A DNA stretch of 64,000 bases from Collybiopsis luxurians FD-317 M1 (taxonomy: Eukaryota > Basidiomycota > Agaricomycetes > Agaricales > Omphalotaceae): the NCBI GenBank assembly GCA_000827265.1, contig KN834834.1, forward strand, positions 181,924-245,923, written 5' to 3'. Both the position numbers and the translations under genes were made by a program. Each line of letters opens with the position of its first letter. Positions within the stretch are counted from its first letter, which is position 1. Shown here piece after piece: positions 12,701-24,279 of the stretch. Under the pieces are notes generated by a model. That model saw nothing but the letters and a program-made list of their open reading frames with translations. It was not told the origin of the DNA and did no database searches.

Positions 12701-14871
12701 CGCTACATATTTCTCTTCCGAAGTCTTCCATGTGCATGAAGAATCAACTAACGCCTTTGAATCCTTGTAGCTGCACCCTCTGTTCCAGGCTTGTCGAAAA
12801 AATCCAAAAAATGTAATGAATGCACGAACCATGATCCTCTCTGCCTATCTTTTTTCAGATTCATTCAGGATAGGTGCTTTAGTTCTATGGAAAGCCCTTC
12901 AAATCATACCAATACCTGCCTCCCTCGGAAAAGGTCTCTTTCTCGCTAACTTGAAAATAAACTCTCAATCTTTCCGCTCCACCGTAGATTCATTCCATTT
13001 GAATCCTCATAGTAGGCTCGATGAGAGGGTCGGGGAGTGAGATTAATTTTCAGAAAAACTCCAGGGTTTCAATAGAACGTCCTTAATGCTCGACCGCCCC
13101 TCTTTAAACTTCTCTTTATCTTGATTCTTGACCCTCTTCCTCTGGATGAATATACAAATTATCAATACCTCTATGATCCTCTCCCTGCTGCCTTCTGTAT
13201 GTGGCGTTGTAGTTTTGGTTATCAATGAAAGCTCTTAGTTTGGCTAGTATTGCGACGCCCCTTTACCTCCGCTACTGCGACAATCGCAGCAGAAATTGTA
13301 TAAGCGCTGTTTGGTATTACAATTTTTTTTCGACTTCCTAGACTCGTGGACCAATTAGTCATTGGAAAGCTCCCCCTTAGATGATTGTGTGATACCGTTG
13401 GTGGAATCAGATATTTACAAAACTCATCGACGCTTTTAGAAATGAGATCACACTTCATCTGTCCCTCATCCTCCGGTCCCCAGGCCCAAATCGCCTATGT
13501 TCATAACCATGGATCTCACTGGAGACATGTTCTCGCGCAGCTGAATTTCTGAGTGTTTGAGCAGTTGACTTCACACTGAGCTAATTTCCGTGAAGTGTTG
13601 ACCAGGATTTCACCTCAGTACAAGGTCGTAATATTTTCAAATCTGGCTCTCGCCCACATCGAAAATGCTTGAGTCAGTATCTCATTATCTATTCTGATCG
13701 GATGAATGAAGTAGATTCCCTCCATAAGTGCCTGATTTGGAGGAATTTTCCAATCGGTACGCACCTACACTCTTACTGGATTTCTTTTCCATTTCGAGAG
13801 ATGTGCGGATGATTTAGAACGGGAGACTGCATGACAATTCGGTCGGTTAGACCACGCCGAGTTATAACTTCCATGGGTGAACTCATATTTTGACGGAGAA
13901 ACGTCGGCCGGAGTCCAGGTGATCGAGTAGGAGGATTCTTACGCATCCAAGGTTCCCAGTACACCCTCAACGGCCTAATCTCAGCGATCAGCGCCAACAC
14001 GGGGACCGTTCGCCGCTGATGGATGATTGGACACAAATGGGACACGAACCAATATGGAGAAAAGGTCTTATTATATGAAATGGCATAAGTATCCGCTTGC
14101 ATGCGAGAAAACACCGTCACTTAGCTGCCGTTTTTGAGCCATTTTAATTTGAATCAATGCATCTACTACAGTGATTGCCCCAGTCCGTAGGCAGTCTATA
14201 CCTGAGACAAACACACCACTATCCAGTCTCAAACGCGATTAACGGTTTATTCAAGTGCAAACCCATTGCGAACAAGGGCTGTTCAAGTCTGGTGGAGAGC
14301 GGCCTGTACAGGGAGCGTTCGAACAATGAAGCCTATCCGGGTATTAGTTGATCGATGACTCAGGAGACTTTCACTCAACTATCTGCTATTCATCTGTCGT
14401 ATGCCATTACTAGACGTGGGGGCGGGAAAATGGTACTCGTTTATCAAAAAAAATATCCTTTCGATGCGTTTCATTTTGTGGGCTGAATCATCGTTCCTGT
14501 GGATATCTCTAGGCGGGTTCCAGAGAATAATTAGCGGCAAGCTATTGTTTTATGCTTGAAAGAGCTGTCCAACTTCAAGTTGAAACCAGAATTGTGCGAT
14601 TCACGTTCAAAAAGCAAGATCTGAGCCGAGACTGTCGAGTCACAGCCGTAATTACTAATGACGCGTCACGTTAAGCGCTTAGTAGTTTTCAACATTGGGA
14701 TTCTCGCGGCTTTGCGTTTTCGAGAGGGTTACCCCGAATTAACATGAACAGAACCATTCATCTCAAGGCTTACTCAACCTCTCATCGATACAGTTTCTGC
14801 ATATTACAATTCATTCCTGCGAACTTATTCGCATCCTTGACGATTATGGAGTCCCCAATCCTTAAGCCTAT
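9774..14871. other. Gene-poor region, no gene supported
   Basis: About 5 kb with only short unrelated open frames on both strands (for example 10515-10796 plus, 12354-12695 plus, 13773-14120 minus). None shows a family motif or phased exon neighbours. The only distinct sequence object is the telomere-like motif at 10791-10807, listed separately. Confidence 0.4.
10791..10807. repeat. Short interstitial telomere-like motif
   Basis: The top strand reads (CCCTAA)2 followed by CCCCC, the complement of the TTAGGG telomere repeat used by many fungi, including basidiomycetes. With just over two units it could be chance, or a scar of telomere-mediated break repair. Confidence 0.5.
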
Positions 14872-16101
14872 TCAAGCTTCCGAAGGTTTGTAAGGGAACT
14901 TGTCGATCCAATGGCTGGCAATCTGCTCTCGAGTAGCCCACCAAACCGACGCCCCACTTGTCTCTTTGTCTCTCACGTACTCAATAAATTTTCGCAGTCC
15001 GGCAATCCGTCCGGGTCGACCGATAATTCGACAATGAAGACCGATGGACATCATCTTCGCATGTCCTGATTCACCCTCGGCGTAGAGCTCATCAAATGAA
15101 GCAATGAGGTACTGGGCGAAATCATCTGGAGTAGTGAAGCCTTGATAGCTGGTATTCTGAACTAGGAGATGAGTCAAAGTAGACCAGGATAAAGACAGTT
15201 GTCATGACCTTGTAATCGTTGTTGTCAAGGGAGTACTATATCTAGGTAAGGCGTTTTTCTCGTCGCCTTCAAATAAACTGGTACTAACCGGAACGATAAG
15301 CAGCCCCTCTTCTTTTTTGCCTCCCGGGTATGGGATCCAGTACGGCAAATCGTCGCTGTAGTCATCGCTGTACCAAAGTAAAGGCGCTCCTTCGCTCTTG
15401 AAGACCTGCGCAATAAGTGATCGAGAGCGAATATGCGCTTTGGTTCCAACCATGCCGTGGTACCAACCCCGAGGAGGACGCTTCGACGGAGCCAATTCTG
15501 CGATAGCTGGGAGAACAGAGATGATAAGTGTGTATTGATCCGAATTTAGCCAAAAAAATATCGAACCTCTCAGCGTCTTTCTAGCATTTTCAGCCTCTTC
15601 TTCCTCAGTCCACCCACTTCGATCAACCCATCTCCACCCATGGCTGCCAATCTCGTGGCCCTCTTCCTCCAATGCTATTGCTACCTCAGGATTCATTTCC
15701 AATGCCCTTCCGACCGCATAACATGTACTCGGAATCTGGTATTCCTTCAGAAGACGAAGAATTCTCCATACGCCCACACGAGAGCCGTACTGGAAAATAC
15801 GTAGCGTAAAGGAAAAGGTACACCGATAAGTGATGATTGATCCGCTGACCTCGTAAAGACTTTCCATGTTAACATTCCTCATTCCCTCCATAGGTTGCAC
15901 TCCAGGTCCGAGCTCACTTGCCAACACTTCTGTCGTATTGTCTCCGTTAACCGGTGTCAACTCAGAGCCTTCTTCGTAATTTATAACAATATTAATCGCA
16001 ATCTTTGCGTTACCGGGCCACTGCGGGTCAGGCGTGTGCTGTCCGTAGCCTTTGAGATCCCGAGGGCCGTACTCCATACCATTGAGGATTTCAGTGGACA
16101 T
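14872..16101 (-). CDS. PuuE-type allantoinase / polysaccharide deacetylase (CE4-fold) family protein
   Basis: Minus strand, ATG at 16099-16101, stop at 14872-14874, at least five exons. Early residues give Y-G-P-R-D-L-K-G-Y-G and V-I-N-Y-E-E-G-S-E, the hallmark of the PuuE branch of the NodB-fold deacetylases. The core has A-V-G-R-A-L-E-x-N-P, E-E-G-H-E-I-G-S-H-G (the His-x-x-x-His-type metal block), R-G-W-Y, Y-S-D-D-Y-S-D-D-L-P-Y-W and Y-S-L-D-N-N-D. It closes with M-M-S-I-G-L-H-C-R-I-I-G-R-P-G-R, also diagnostic. The exon carrying N-D-Y-K joins in phase to N-T-S-Y-Q-G-F at about 15155. By family it hydrolyses a cyclic amide or an N-acyl group, and bacterial PuuE is an allantoinase in purine breakdown, so a cytosolic ureide hydrolase is more likely than a chitin deacetylase: I see no signal peptide. 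No other purine-catabolism gene is nearby. Confidence 0.8.
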
Positions 16102-19100
16102 GTTGAGGTGTGGGAGAAAGGCAACAGTGCAATAATGGGGTGTTGGAAAGACGAGCGGATAGATGGAAAGTGTGAATGTGGCGTTCCAAATGCTTTTTGT
16201 CTGATTGGCTGCAAATAGCCGCGTTGTTGTTCCGCTGGGACTGGCCGAGGAAACTCTGTTCGCCGAAAAGTCGGCTCGGATGACTTTTGCAGCTCCATAG
16301 CTTGCACTTGCATACCGTTCGTGCTAAAGTAAAGATGTGTGTGTTTCACAAGCGAAAATATGACTAGTTCGCTCAGTAGGAAGCATGTTGCTATGAGGTC
16401 TGTAGGTAACTAGTGCTGAGCTGCCGATACTTGTGCTCGAATTCGCCGACAAGCATGACCGCGTAGATAATCTTCGCAGCTGACGAACTCCAAATGTACA
16501 TCGCACCTACGGCAGGGAGGCTCCTTTTCATGACTTTACATCGATGTGGCCAGTTTCTACAAGTAGGTCCAGGGAGCTTCAAGCCTACTTCTCCCCAAGT
16601 CTGCAAAAGCAGGAGCAAACATTTTTGATATGAGATCAGTTTAGTAGAAGCTGAGCTGTATTTGGACAAAACTCATCCATCTGAGATGCTTTTCTGGTTT
16701 CTTGGGGTTGCTGTACTCCTAGCAAAAAGCGTATCCTAACATCTCCTTCGCCCATAGACAACGCAGGCCCGAAATGAATGCGGAGGAACATGTGTACCCG
16801 AAACCGTCAAATCAACCGCAACGTCTTGCTATACTGGATACCCTTCGGTTTCCTTGGGAAGAGAAACGGTCAGGGAATAGCGACGATAATTCAATGGCTC
16901 AATGTCAAGGCTAACCCTCTGGTCAGGCATCCAAATGTTAGATATAACCCGCTGACTTCCTTCTTGGCTCATGGTGTAAATATTCAAGGGCTAGATATAC
17001 TAAGCTCCGGGACAACTCTCTAGATGGACGGCGATCTATGAGAGAATATGCTGGTGGAGTAAAGTTAACGCAGTTGTAGTACATACCGCAAGTAGCTACA
17101 AGCAGAATGAGTTGTCCCTCAGCCGATTTCCTCACCGGTCACAAATAGATAGCCACCTGAAGTTTCATTGACGAAGACTTCGGAATATGTAAGATCTGAT
17201 GAAGCTGCTACGTTTCGACGTTTTACCATGGCTCCTGTAGGTTCTTCGTCATTGATCATGACAAGTTCATTACCCGTCATATCTACCGGCGGGGCTTCAA
17301 AATGCTATTCCTAGCGGGGCTACTTATGATTGTGTAGATCATGAAATTAATCAGCGCCTAGTTGCGGAACCGGGACTGGTAAACTGTGCGCTAGTGAACA
17401 GCCGAACGACGACTGAGTTGACGGGGTAGTTCTCTTCACGTTTTGGTCAACATGAAGTTGTGGATTGTTAGGAGAGCTGTGTATATGTTCCTTTAATACG
17501 GAATGCCACACACAAGACGAGTTTGACAAGTTTATAGTATTAGATGATCGACGTTCCTGTTGACGGGATCAGCAAAAGAAGGGGTAAACCTCGTCTGACA
17601 AAACATTATTGAAACGCTCATCATAGATGATAGGCATGATAGGGAAAGGATAGAGAGGTGGAGGGACGTCAACGGTTGACTTGATTGCCGCATACGTAGT
17701 AGTGGCAGTTGTTCCTAAATTCTTGTGGCTCGGCCGGGGCGAATAAACGAATAAAATGCAAGTCCAGTTATCCGCTTCTCTACATAACAGTCTATATTTA
17801 TGGTGACATAGCACAATCACAGCGGACTACGATGATTTCCTTCCAATTTGTGGATTTAGTGGCGGTACCAAGGGCAGTAGCCGTTTACATAAGAGATATG
17901 TTTCTGATGGGGCGCTTTCCTAAGAAAAGGTGAGGTTGATTGAAAATCCTAGTCACGATAACCTACCAATGGGTACACGTATTTTGGCAATTGAAACAGG
18001 GACCTTTCGCTCTGTGGGCCTGGCTATAGAAACAAGTCGCCCTGTTGCAATCGACCTTGGAAAATGAAACGTCTAGTTGTTAGATGGTTCTATATCGTAT
18101 TTGAAGAACAGGAAACTAACATCGACACCCGCATCAATTGGCTGCTCGTGACCGCAAGCAGTATATTTCGCGTAGTTTACCGAACGGAAGCACATAGCGT
18201 AGATTTATTCTGGGTGAGTTGTAAGTATCATCGTGTCGGTGAAGTACAAGAATGCTCACGATGGTGAGTATGCTCAAGTAGAGGAAAGAATTTGAAGAAA
18301 AAAGTGCTCAAACTGAACATCCTTTATAGCTATGGCAAATCCTGAAGGGGAAAACCTCTTCGACGAAATAAAACAAGACATATCATGTCGTGAACTGGCG
18401 TTCAACATAGTTTCATCGCTCCTAGGGTGAGTCAGAGCTGAAGTACAGCGAAGAGGATGGAGAAAGTCCGCGTCTAAGATAGCCTACGTAAGATCTGACA
18501 TTCCGTCTTCTGCCTTAAGAAGAAAGTCCAAAACGGTAGAGATATCAGTATGGACGGAGAGAAAAATAAAACAAACCGGTTTGAGATTGAACAACATAAG
18601 TCCTGTTGCGGCAACTACAAGAAATTTGTTCTCGAACTACTGTCAATTGACGGGGATTTCTTGTATTTTCATAGAGTAGCCATATGTTAATCTGTTCACG
18701 GCCCTCCGTCAATATCCTAATTGGTAGAATGGTTGTATGCTTCGTAAAACGCCCGATTTGTATACTATCCGATAACAACCAATTCAGGGACACTTATTCT
18801 AAAGAAATGCGGAGCAGTCGATGTCGCGTCACTTACCCCTGTCATTCTAGTCCTTTCGGAGACAGAAAAATGATATCATGGCTTTAAACTTTCCAAGAGA
18901 TGATTTAACCATTTATTGGGAGCCTCGACAACTCTTACATCCGAGAATTTTCGATCTAAAGCTTACAAAATCCAAAATGGGAATCACCTTGACTTCGGAG
19001 GTATTCAAAATTCGGTGGTAGCCATATTCAACTGCGTGTAAACCGTGACTGACATCTGAGAGAGCAAGCCTGCCGCCAAAAAATGACCTAGAGATACATA

Positions 19101-20355
19101 CAATGAAGCATTGCATAAGAATAATAGCAAAGCACTTATTCCTATGCAGTGTCCCAAGAAGCAGCGGCATTGGCTCCAAGCAAGGGTCCATTTTCCATGT
19201 GCGAGAGCGACCTGCAATTCGAAGGTCCGACTCCGTTCATCATTCAAATTTGGGGTCTGTTCGGTTGACAAAACTTTCCATCAAAATGAAATCGATTGGA
19301 ACTCTTCCGAGATGATGGTTGTAGTCTGATAAGAAATCAATTCTATCGAAACTTCGTTCGTACATTGATAGGATAGGATGTTAAATCAATGAGGGCGTCT
19401 GATTCAGGTCAAGGCGAATTGGGTATTTGATTCAATTTTAAAGATGATTTCCGACACGTTAAGTTGCTTAAGGCAACGCTGCTCGTCGATACAAGCTTCG
19501 AGCCATTTTTGTGCTCCTGGTTTGAGAGATCGGTATTTGAGTTCATCTTCTCGGAGTGAAAATCCTCCCGTGTATGTTGAGGAACTTGCTCAGTTGGGGT
19601 GCATATGGTTCAAAAGTGCTCTGGATGTTTCAAACACAATTCTTCATAATTGACGAGATGGAACTTGAGGTATTGGGAATGATGACTGAAATGAATGTTG
19701 GCTGTCAAAAACAAAGCGCTTGGCGTCTAAGGGAGGCGTCTAAGGGAGGCGCTAGTATAATGCAGTTGTGCTGAAGCCAACATAGTACCTACTTGAGCGT
19801 AACTACAGACGCTCCATTTCCGTACTTTCGTGCCAATGAAGGCAGTAAAAAGGTACTGACGATCAGGCAGAAATAGATCCCTCGGTATCGGTCTTTCAAG
19901 ATCGTACTGCCACCCCAGGCACTGTATAATAACTTACTTCGAGAAAGTGCCGACCCAACACTGGACGGTGGTGGAGCTCGGATATTGCATCGCCTGGGGA
20001 TATATTGAAAGAGCAAGGTTTATGTCAGTATAAGAGACAGGTGAGTCATTCCTTGAAAGGCGCGTCTGTAACAGCGGAGAAGCTAATATACGCTATCCAG
20101 GTCCAGAAGAGACGTTACTTGGTTTTTGTGAAATGATTGCACGGGAAGATTGATATGAATCTTGCGAGCTCATGTCTGTGCCTTTTCAATTGAGTTCAAG
20201 CTAAATATCTACTTCTGTACAGAGTGAAGAAGGAAAAACGTTCCAGGCCTGTAATAAACGACTTCCGAGTGTACCTTTTCCAATCTATAACAGATTCCTG
20301 GAGAGTCCCTGATCTGTACGTTTCACTCATTCAAGAAAGCGGTCGCTCCGTTTCA
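16102..20355. other. Gene-poor region, no gene supported
   Basis: About 4.2 kb between the deacetylase and the P450 duplication. Short open frames occur on both strands (for example 16391-16669 minus, 19005-19271 minus, 19789-20016 minus), some hydrophobic, but I could not link any into a phased gene or a known family. A 13-bp tandem duplication sits at 19722-19751. Confidence 0.4.
19722..19751. repeat. 13-bp tandem duplication
   Basis: The unit ggcgtctaaggga occurs twice, directly adjacent, followed by a partial third unit (ggcg). It is perfect, so it is recent, perhaps replication slippage. Confidence 0.7.
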
Positions 20356-23300
20356 GGAGCTCGAGAAGAGCAGCAGCTGTTGTGACATTAAGAACTTATT
20401 GATTGATCTCGGGCGAGGAACGAGTACGATGTAATGGTATTGAACGCAAAGTCTGTCCTGAGGGACTTGCTGAATTCTTCTCGAGCAGAGCTGAGTGCGT
20501 CAGACAGTCAAAGAGTGATATCAAGGCAGAGATGGTATAGCTTAGCAAATTTCAGTGATGTGTAGGGAGCTACGCCCACTATAACAACCTGCAGAGTCTG
20601 GTATTCCTTCATAATAGTTCGACACTTCCTAAAGCTCAACTTAGGCACTCTACCCACTGGTTGCTTGATTTTACGTAACGTGGATCTTCTCCGAAGAAAC
20701 AACGTTTTTAAGAAAACGAGTTTGGATGTAGTGACCAAGTCGGAAGAAGTCGGAAAACAAGAGTTGTACACCGCAAACTTCGGGTGAAAGTTACCTCCGG
20801 GCGTTTAGATTTAAGATTAAGATTAGCACCAGCGTCAATCATTCAGTTAGGCGTTCACTGTTTCTGGTTCCATTCTTGAGTGAGGTTTCATTCTTCGTTT
20901 TCAAGTTCCTCAGGGAGGTTAAATTACCTTAAAGTTCTACTGGTACTTCTTGAACGTCGAGCACGCTTTCTTCATTTCACTAAAATGATAGGAAGTGACA
21001 AGTACAAGCGCTCTCGAGACTCGAACATGATGCAGTCAGATACCCACGGATTGAATCTTGATTGGCTACCCAACAACCAGTGAATCAATATCCTCGAGAT
21101 GTCCGCTTGCTTAGGTATAGAGCATCAATATCAACATATTCTTCAGTACAAACTCCCAAGCTCCCTCAAACGGTCATTCTAATATTTGAGGTATATTGCC
21201 AGGCAATTGAACCGATCATTACGCGGAGATTTATCGCGGTTAATTATTCGATGGTACGCTGTGTTACTGTGAGCCACTTACACAAGTGTTGAGGAGTAAG
21301 CGCGAAGATAAACTATCTACTGCAACATTGGTATTTTCAATGTCCATCCTCACACTCACTGCAACAGCGTGATCTCTCGGTACAGCGAGTATCGAGTTTC
21401 AGAGACAATTGACATGTGCACATAAGGTTAAATGCTACGTGTCAGCCGACTGGGGCATCCGCTCTGGTCTCCGTTCCTTCCCGTAGCCTGAAAATAAATT
21501 GCGTTATCGAGCTAAAGGAATTCCCAGGCGGAATGTGGGGCCGTTGCTAAACAAGATAAAGGGAGGTGTTGCTAGCGATCCCGTTGCAACCCTCGCTGAA
21601 CAATGAGCAGCAGTCAGTTTGTCCTCGCTTTGGTCATATCCATTTTGGGATTGCGTGTATGGAAAAAGCTGAATCGAATCGATTCCAACCTGTCGCAGCT
21701 TGTTCGGGGCCCTGGGTCGCACTCGTGGATCTTTGGTCAGCATCAGTCTAGAAAGATTCAGCTTATCGGCTAACAAATCTACACTCTGATAGGGAACATC
21801 ATGGACCACAAAGTGCCGCTAGAGTATGAAGGATATGGGGGCGCTTATACGATTACAGGATGCCTGGGGGTGAGTGATGATGCTCAAATTCCCTCGAAAT
21901 GATGCATGTTGAGATCCTACAGGAAAAACGCTTAATGATCACAGATCCAGCAGCAATGAAGTACATTTACCAACATTTTGAACAGTTTGAACGACCTCCA
22001 TTTGAAAAATTTGGAGAAAGTGCTGTAGGTGGACCCGAAAATTATAACATCTTTACCGCTCGCGGTAGGTGAACACGGCGCAGGCTTTGGTCGTCTAACT
22101 CAATAGATGCATATCAGATTTTCAAAGAATCAAAAATCTGATGAATCCTGCCTTTAAGCCTGCCGCTCTTCGTGGTTACGTTCCACATTTTCGAACTGTC
22201 GTGGAGAAGGTCGGTAGAATCGCAACGTAAAAATGCTGTCCGTGACATCTCACGCAAGTGCTCAGTTAATGCAGAAATGGGAAGACCTATGTACACAACA
22301 ATATCCAGACAGGGTCCAGATTGACATCCATAAAATCATCCATGAAGCAACCCTTGAGGCAGCCAAAAGAGGTATCGATTCCTGTTACCAGCAATGCTAA
22401 AATTAAACTTGACTGTAATAGCTGTCCTGGGGGACCGTAGTGCACCAATTTCTGATATGGAAGTTGCTTTTTCAAAAAATTGTTATAATATCTTGTACGC
22501 CCTCTCTATCTAGTTATTGTTTCAACTTGATCCCTCATCCTCGTCAGGTCAAAAATGACAGGCAAACCCACAAAAGGTGCTCTGCTGATAGAACGTATCC
22601 TCAGTTCAATTTCCCCCCAATTCTTTCTTCGAGTATTGCTCTATATGCCCAATGAGAGAATGAGAATACTTCGACGCCACAAATTTCTGACGCGGTCCTT
22701 CGTTTATGAAACCCGTGGTGTGATTGGAATAGAAGGGCATCTAGAGAAGCTTACGCAAGACTGTATTCTGGACGTTATGAGTGGGTCATTTCCTTTGCAC
22801 TCACAATACTCGCATTCCATATGCCATTAGAGCATACCGGAGATGAAACGCAGCACGATCTACTCGAAATCATAGCATGGCAGGTACCCATTTTGTTGAT
22901 CGCTGGTCAAGATACTGTTGTAAGCAGCAATTAAGCTTTCTGTAAATGGGTTCGGCTCACTCAGCTCAAATCACAAGGGAAATTCTATAACTTGGGCTCT
23001 TTATGAGTTTGCCAAAAATCCAGAATGGCAAGAGCAGGTTAGAAATGAGATAATCCAAGCTCAGGCAGGAAAGTCCGGTGAAGTCTTTCAGCCCGCGGTT
23101 CTCGATCAATTACAGTATCTCAATGCACACATTAAGGTAGGAAGGCACGAAATGCTTACCTCTTACTTGTTTAACTGGAACACGGTGACTGCAGGAAGCC
23201 CTTCGACTCTATCCCGGTGCTCCAACCATAGATCGTGTTGCTCTCGATGACATCATCTTGCCACTAGACACGCCTGTTCAGTCTGGAGATGGCACCAAGT

Positions 23301-24274
23301 CAATGTCACAAATTCCCATCAAACGAGGAGACAGAATTATGGTCGATCTGGCCGCATACAATCGGTATGCCTCATGAGATTGGGTTCTACAGACAGGATT
23401 AATATTTGCGTGCAGGAGACATTCGATTTGGGGCGACGATGCTGATACTTTCAAGCCGTCGAGATGGTTGAATGGTTCTGACCCTGGAAAATCTATCGGT
23501 ATTGGCCCATACGCAAATCTGTACGTTCCATGTGATTACCTTATTCAAACAGGGAGCTCATCTTTACTTCTAGAGCTACATTCAGTGGAGGACCACAAAT
23601 ATGTATCGGGTAAAGCACAAATGTTTTCTTTTAATCGTCTAGAGTACTGAATTTCATCAATGGCTTGGTGTAGCTGGCGTTTTGCGTGAGCCATAGGTAT
23701 GGTAACAAAACATCCGAGTTTGCTAATGATTTTTTGCAGAATACTCCAAATGCAAGTCTTCCTAACAGGCTGCCTTTCCAAGCTTCAGTTCCGTATTCCA
23801 AAGGGAGTGGAGATTCGCCCAGTGAAATCTTTCACCATTTATCCAGCTACGCAAGAGAAGGAGGAAAGCCTTCCCCTGGAGATCGCACTCCTTAACTGAA
23901 GGCAGTCAAATTCTAGCTTCACCCGAACTCACGAGTCTACTGAACAAATATCTTAGCATTACCCAGACAAGATACTGTAAAGGAGAGTTTAATGTATATA
24001 ATGTCCTTGTAAATGACAATCCCAATCGAATCGTCTGTTGTAGTACGTACACATGAAGGAAGCGAAAGAAAGAAAAGACTACGAGGTCCGTGGATGATAT
24101 AATATGCATGTGCGAATCAAGTTAAAATCGACTAAGACAAAGGCAGTGAGCGTGGGGAACGAGGACGTGTGAGGTAAGGGTGATACTCGTGAACCGTACT
24201 AATCCAAGGTCAAGTCCAAAGACGGTGAAATAAGAGAAATAAAGACAGTGAATTTCAGTAAGGAAGGAAATCTA
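20356..24274 (+). repeat. Tandem duplication, left unit (P450 copy 1)
   Basis: About 3.92 kb matching 24280-28164 along its whole length with small indels: ~1.25 kb of upstream sequence, the P450 gene, and ~375 bp of downstream sequence. The left edge starts at ggagctcgag, matched by ggagctcaag at 24280. The right edge ends with aaggaaggaaatcta at 24274, the same 15 bases that end at 28164 inside the chitin-synthase stop codon. The two units are separated by only five T bases. So the duplicated block took in the chitin-synthase 3' flank up to its stop codon and no coding sequence. Confidence 0.9.
21603..23899 (+). CDS. Cytochrome P450, copy 1 (altered heme-loop motif)
   Basis: Starts at ATG 21603 with a hydrophobic N-terminal anchor (about residues 5-18), so it should sit on the ER membrane. 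Introns are short and numerous. Visible landmarks: N-L-M-N-P-A-F (C-helix region), the I-helix A-G-Q-D-T-V, E-A-L-R (the E-x-x-R of helix K), a P-S-R-W segment and the heme loop at 23581-23610, then W-R-F-A-I-L-Q-M-Q and a stop at 23897-23899. The heme loop reads F-S-G-G-P-Q-I-C-I-G: the Cys ligand (codon 23602-23604) is present, but the conserved Arg two residues before it is Gln (codon 23596-23598, CAA). Copy 2 has CGA (Arg) there. The intron after the V-E-K codons also begins with GTCGGT, a weak donor, where copy 2 has GTGAGG. The family hydroxylates lipophilic substrates with a P450 reductase; the substrate is unknown. This copy may be impaired. Confidence 0.8.
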
Positions 24275-24279
24275 TTTTT

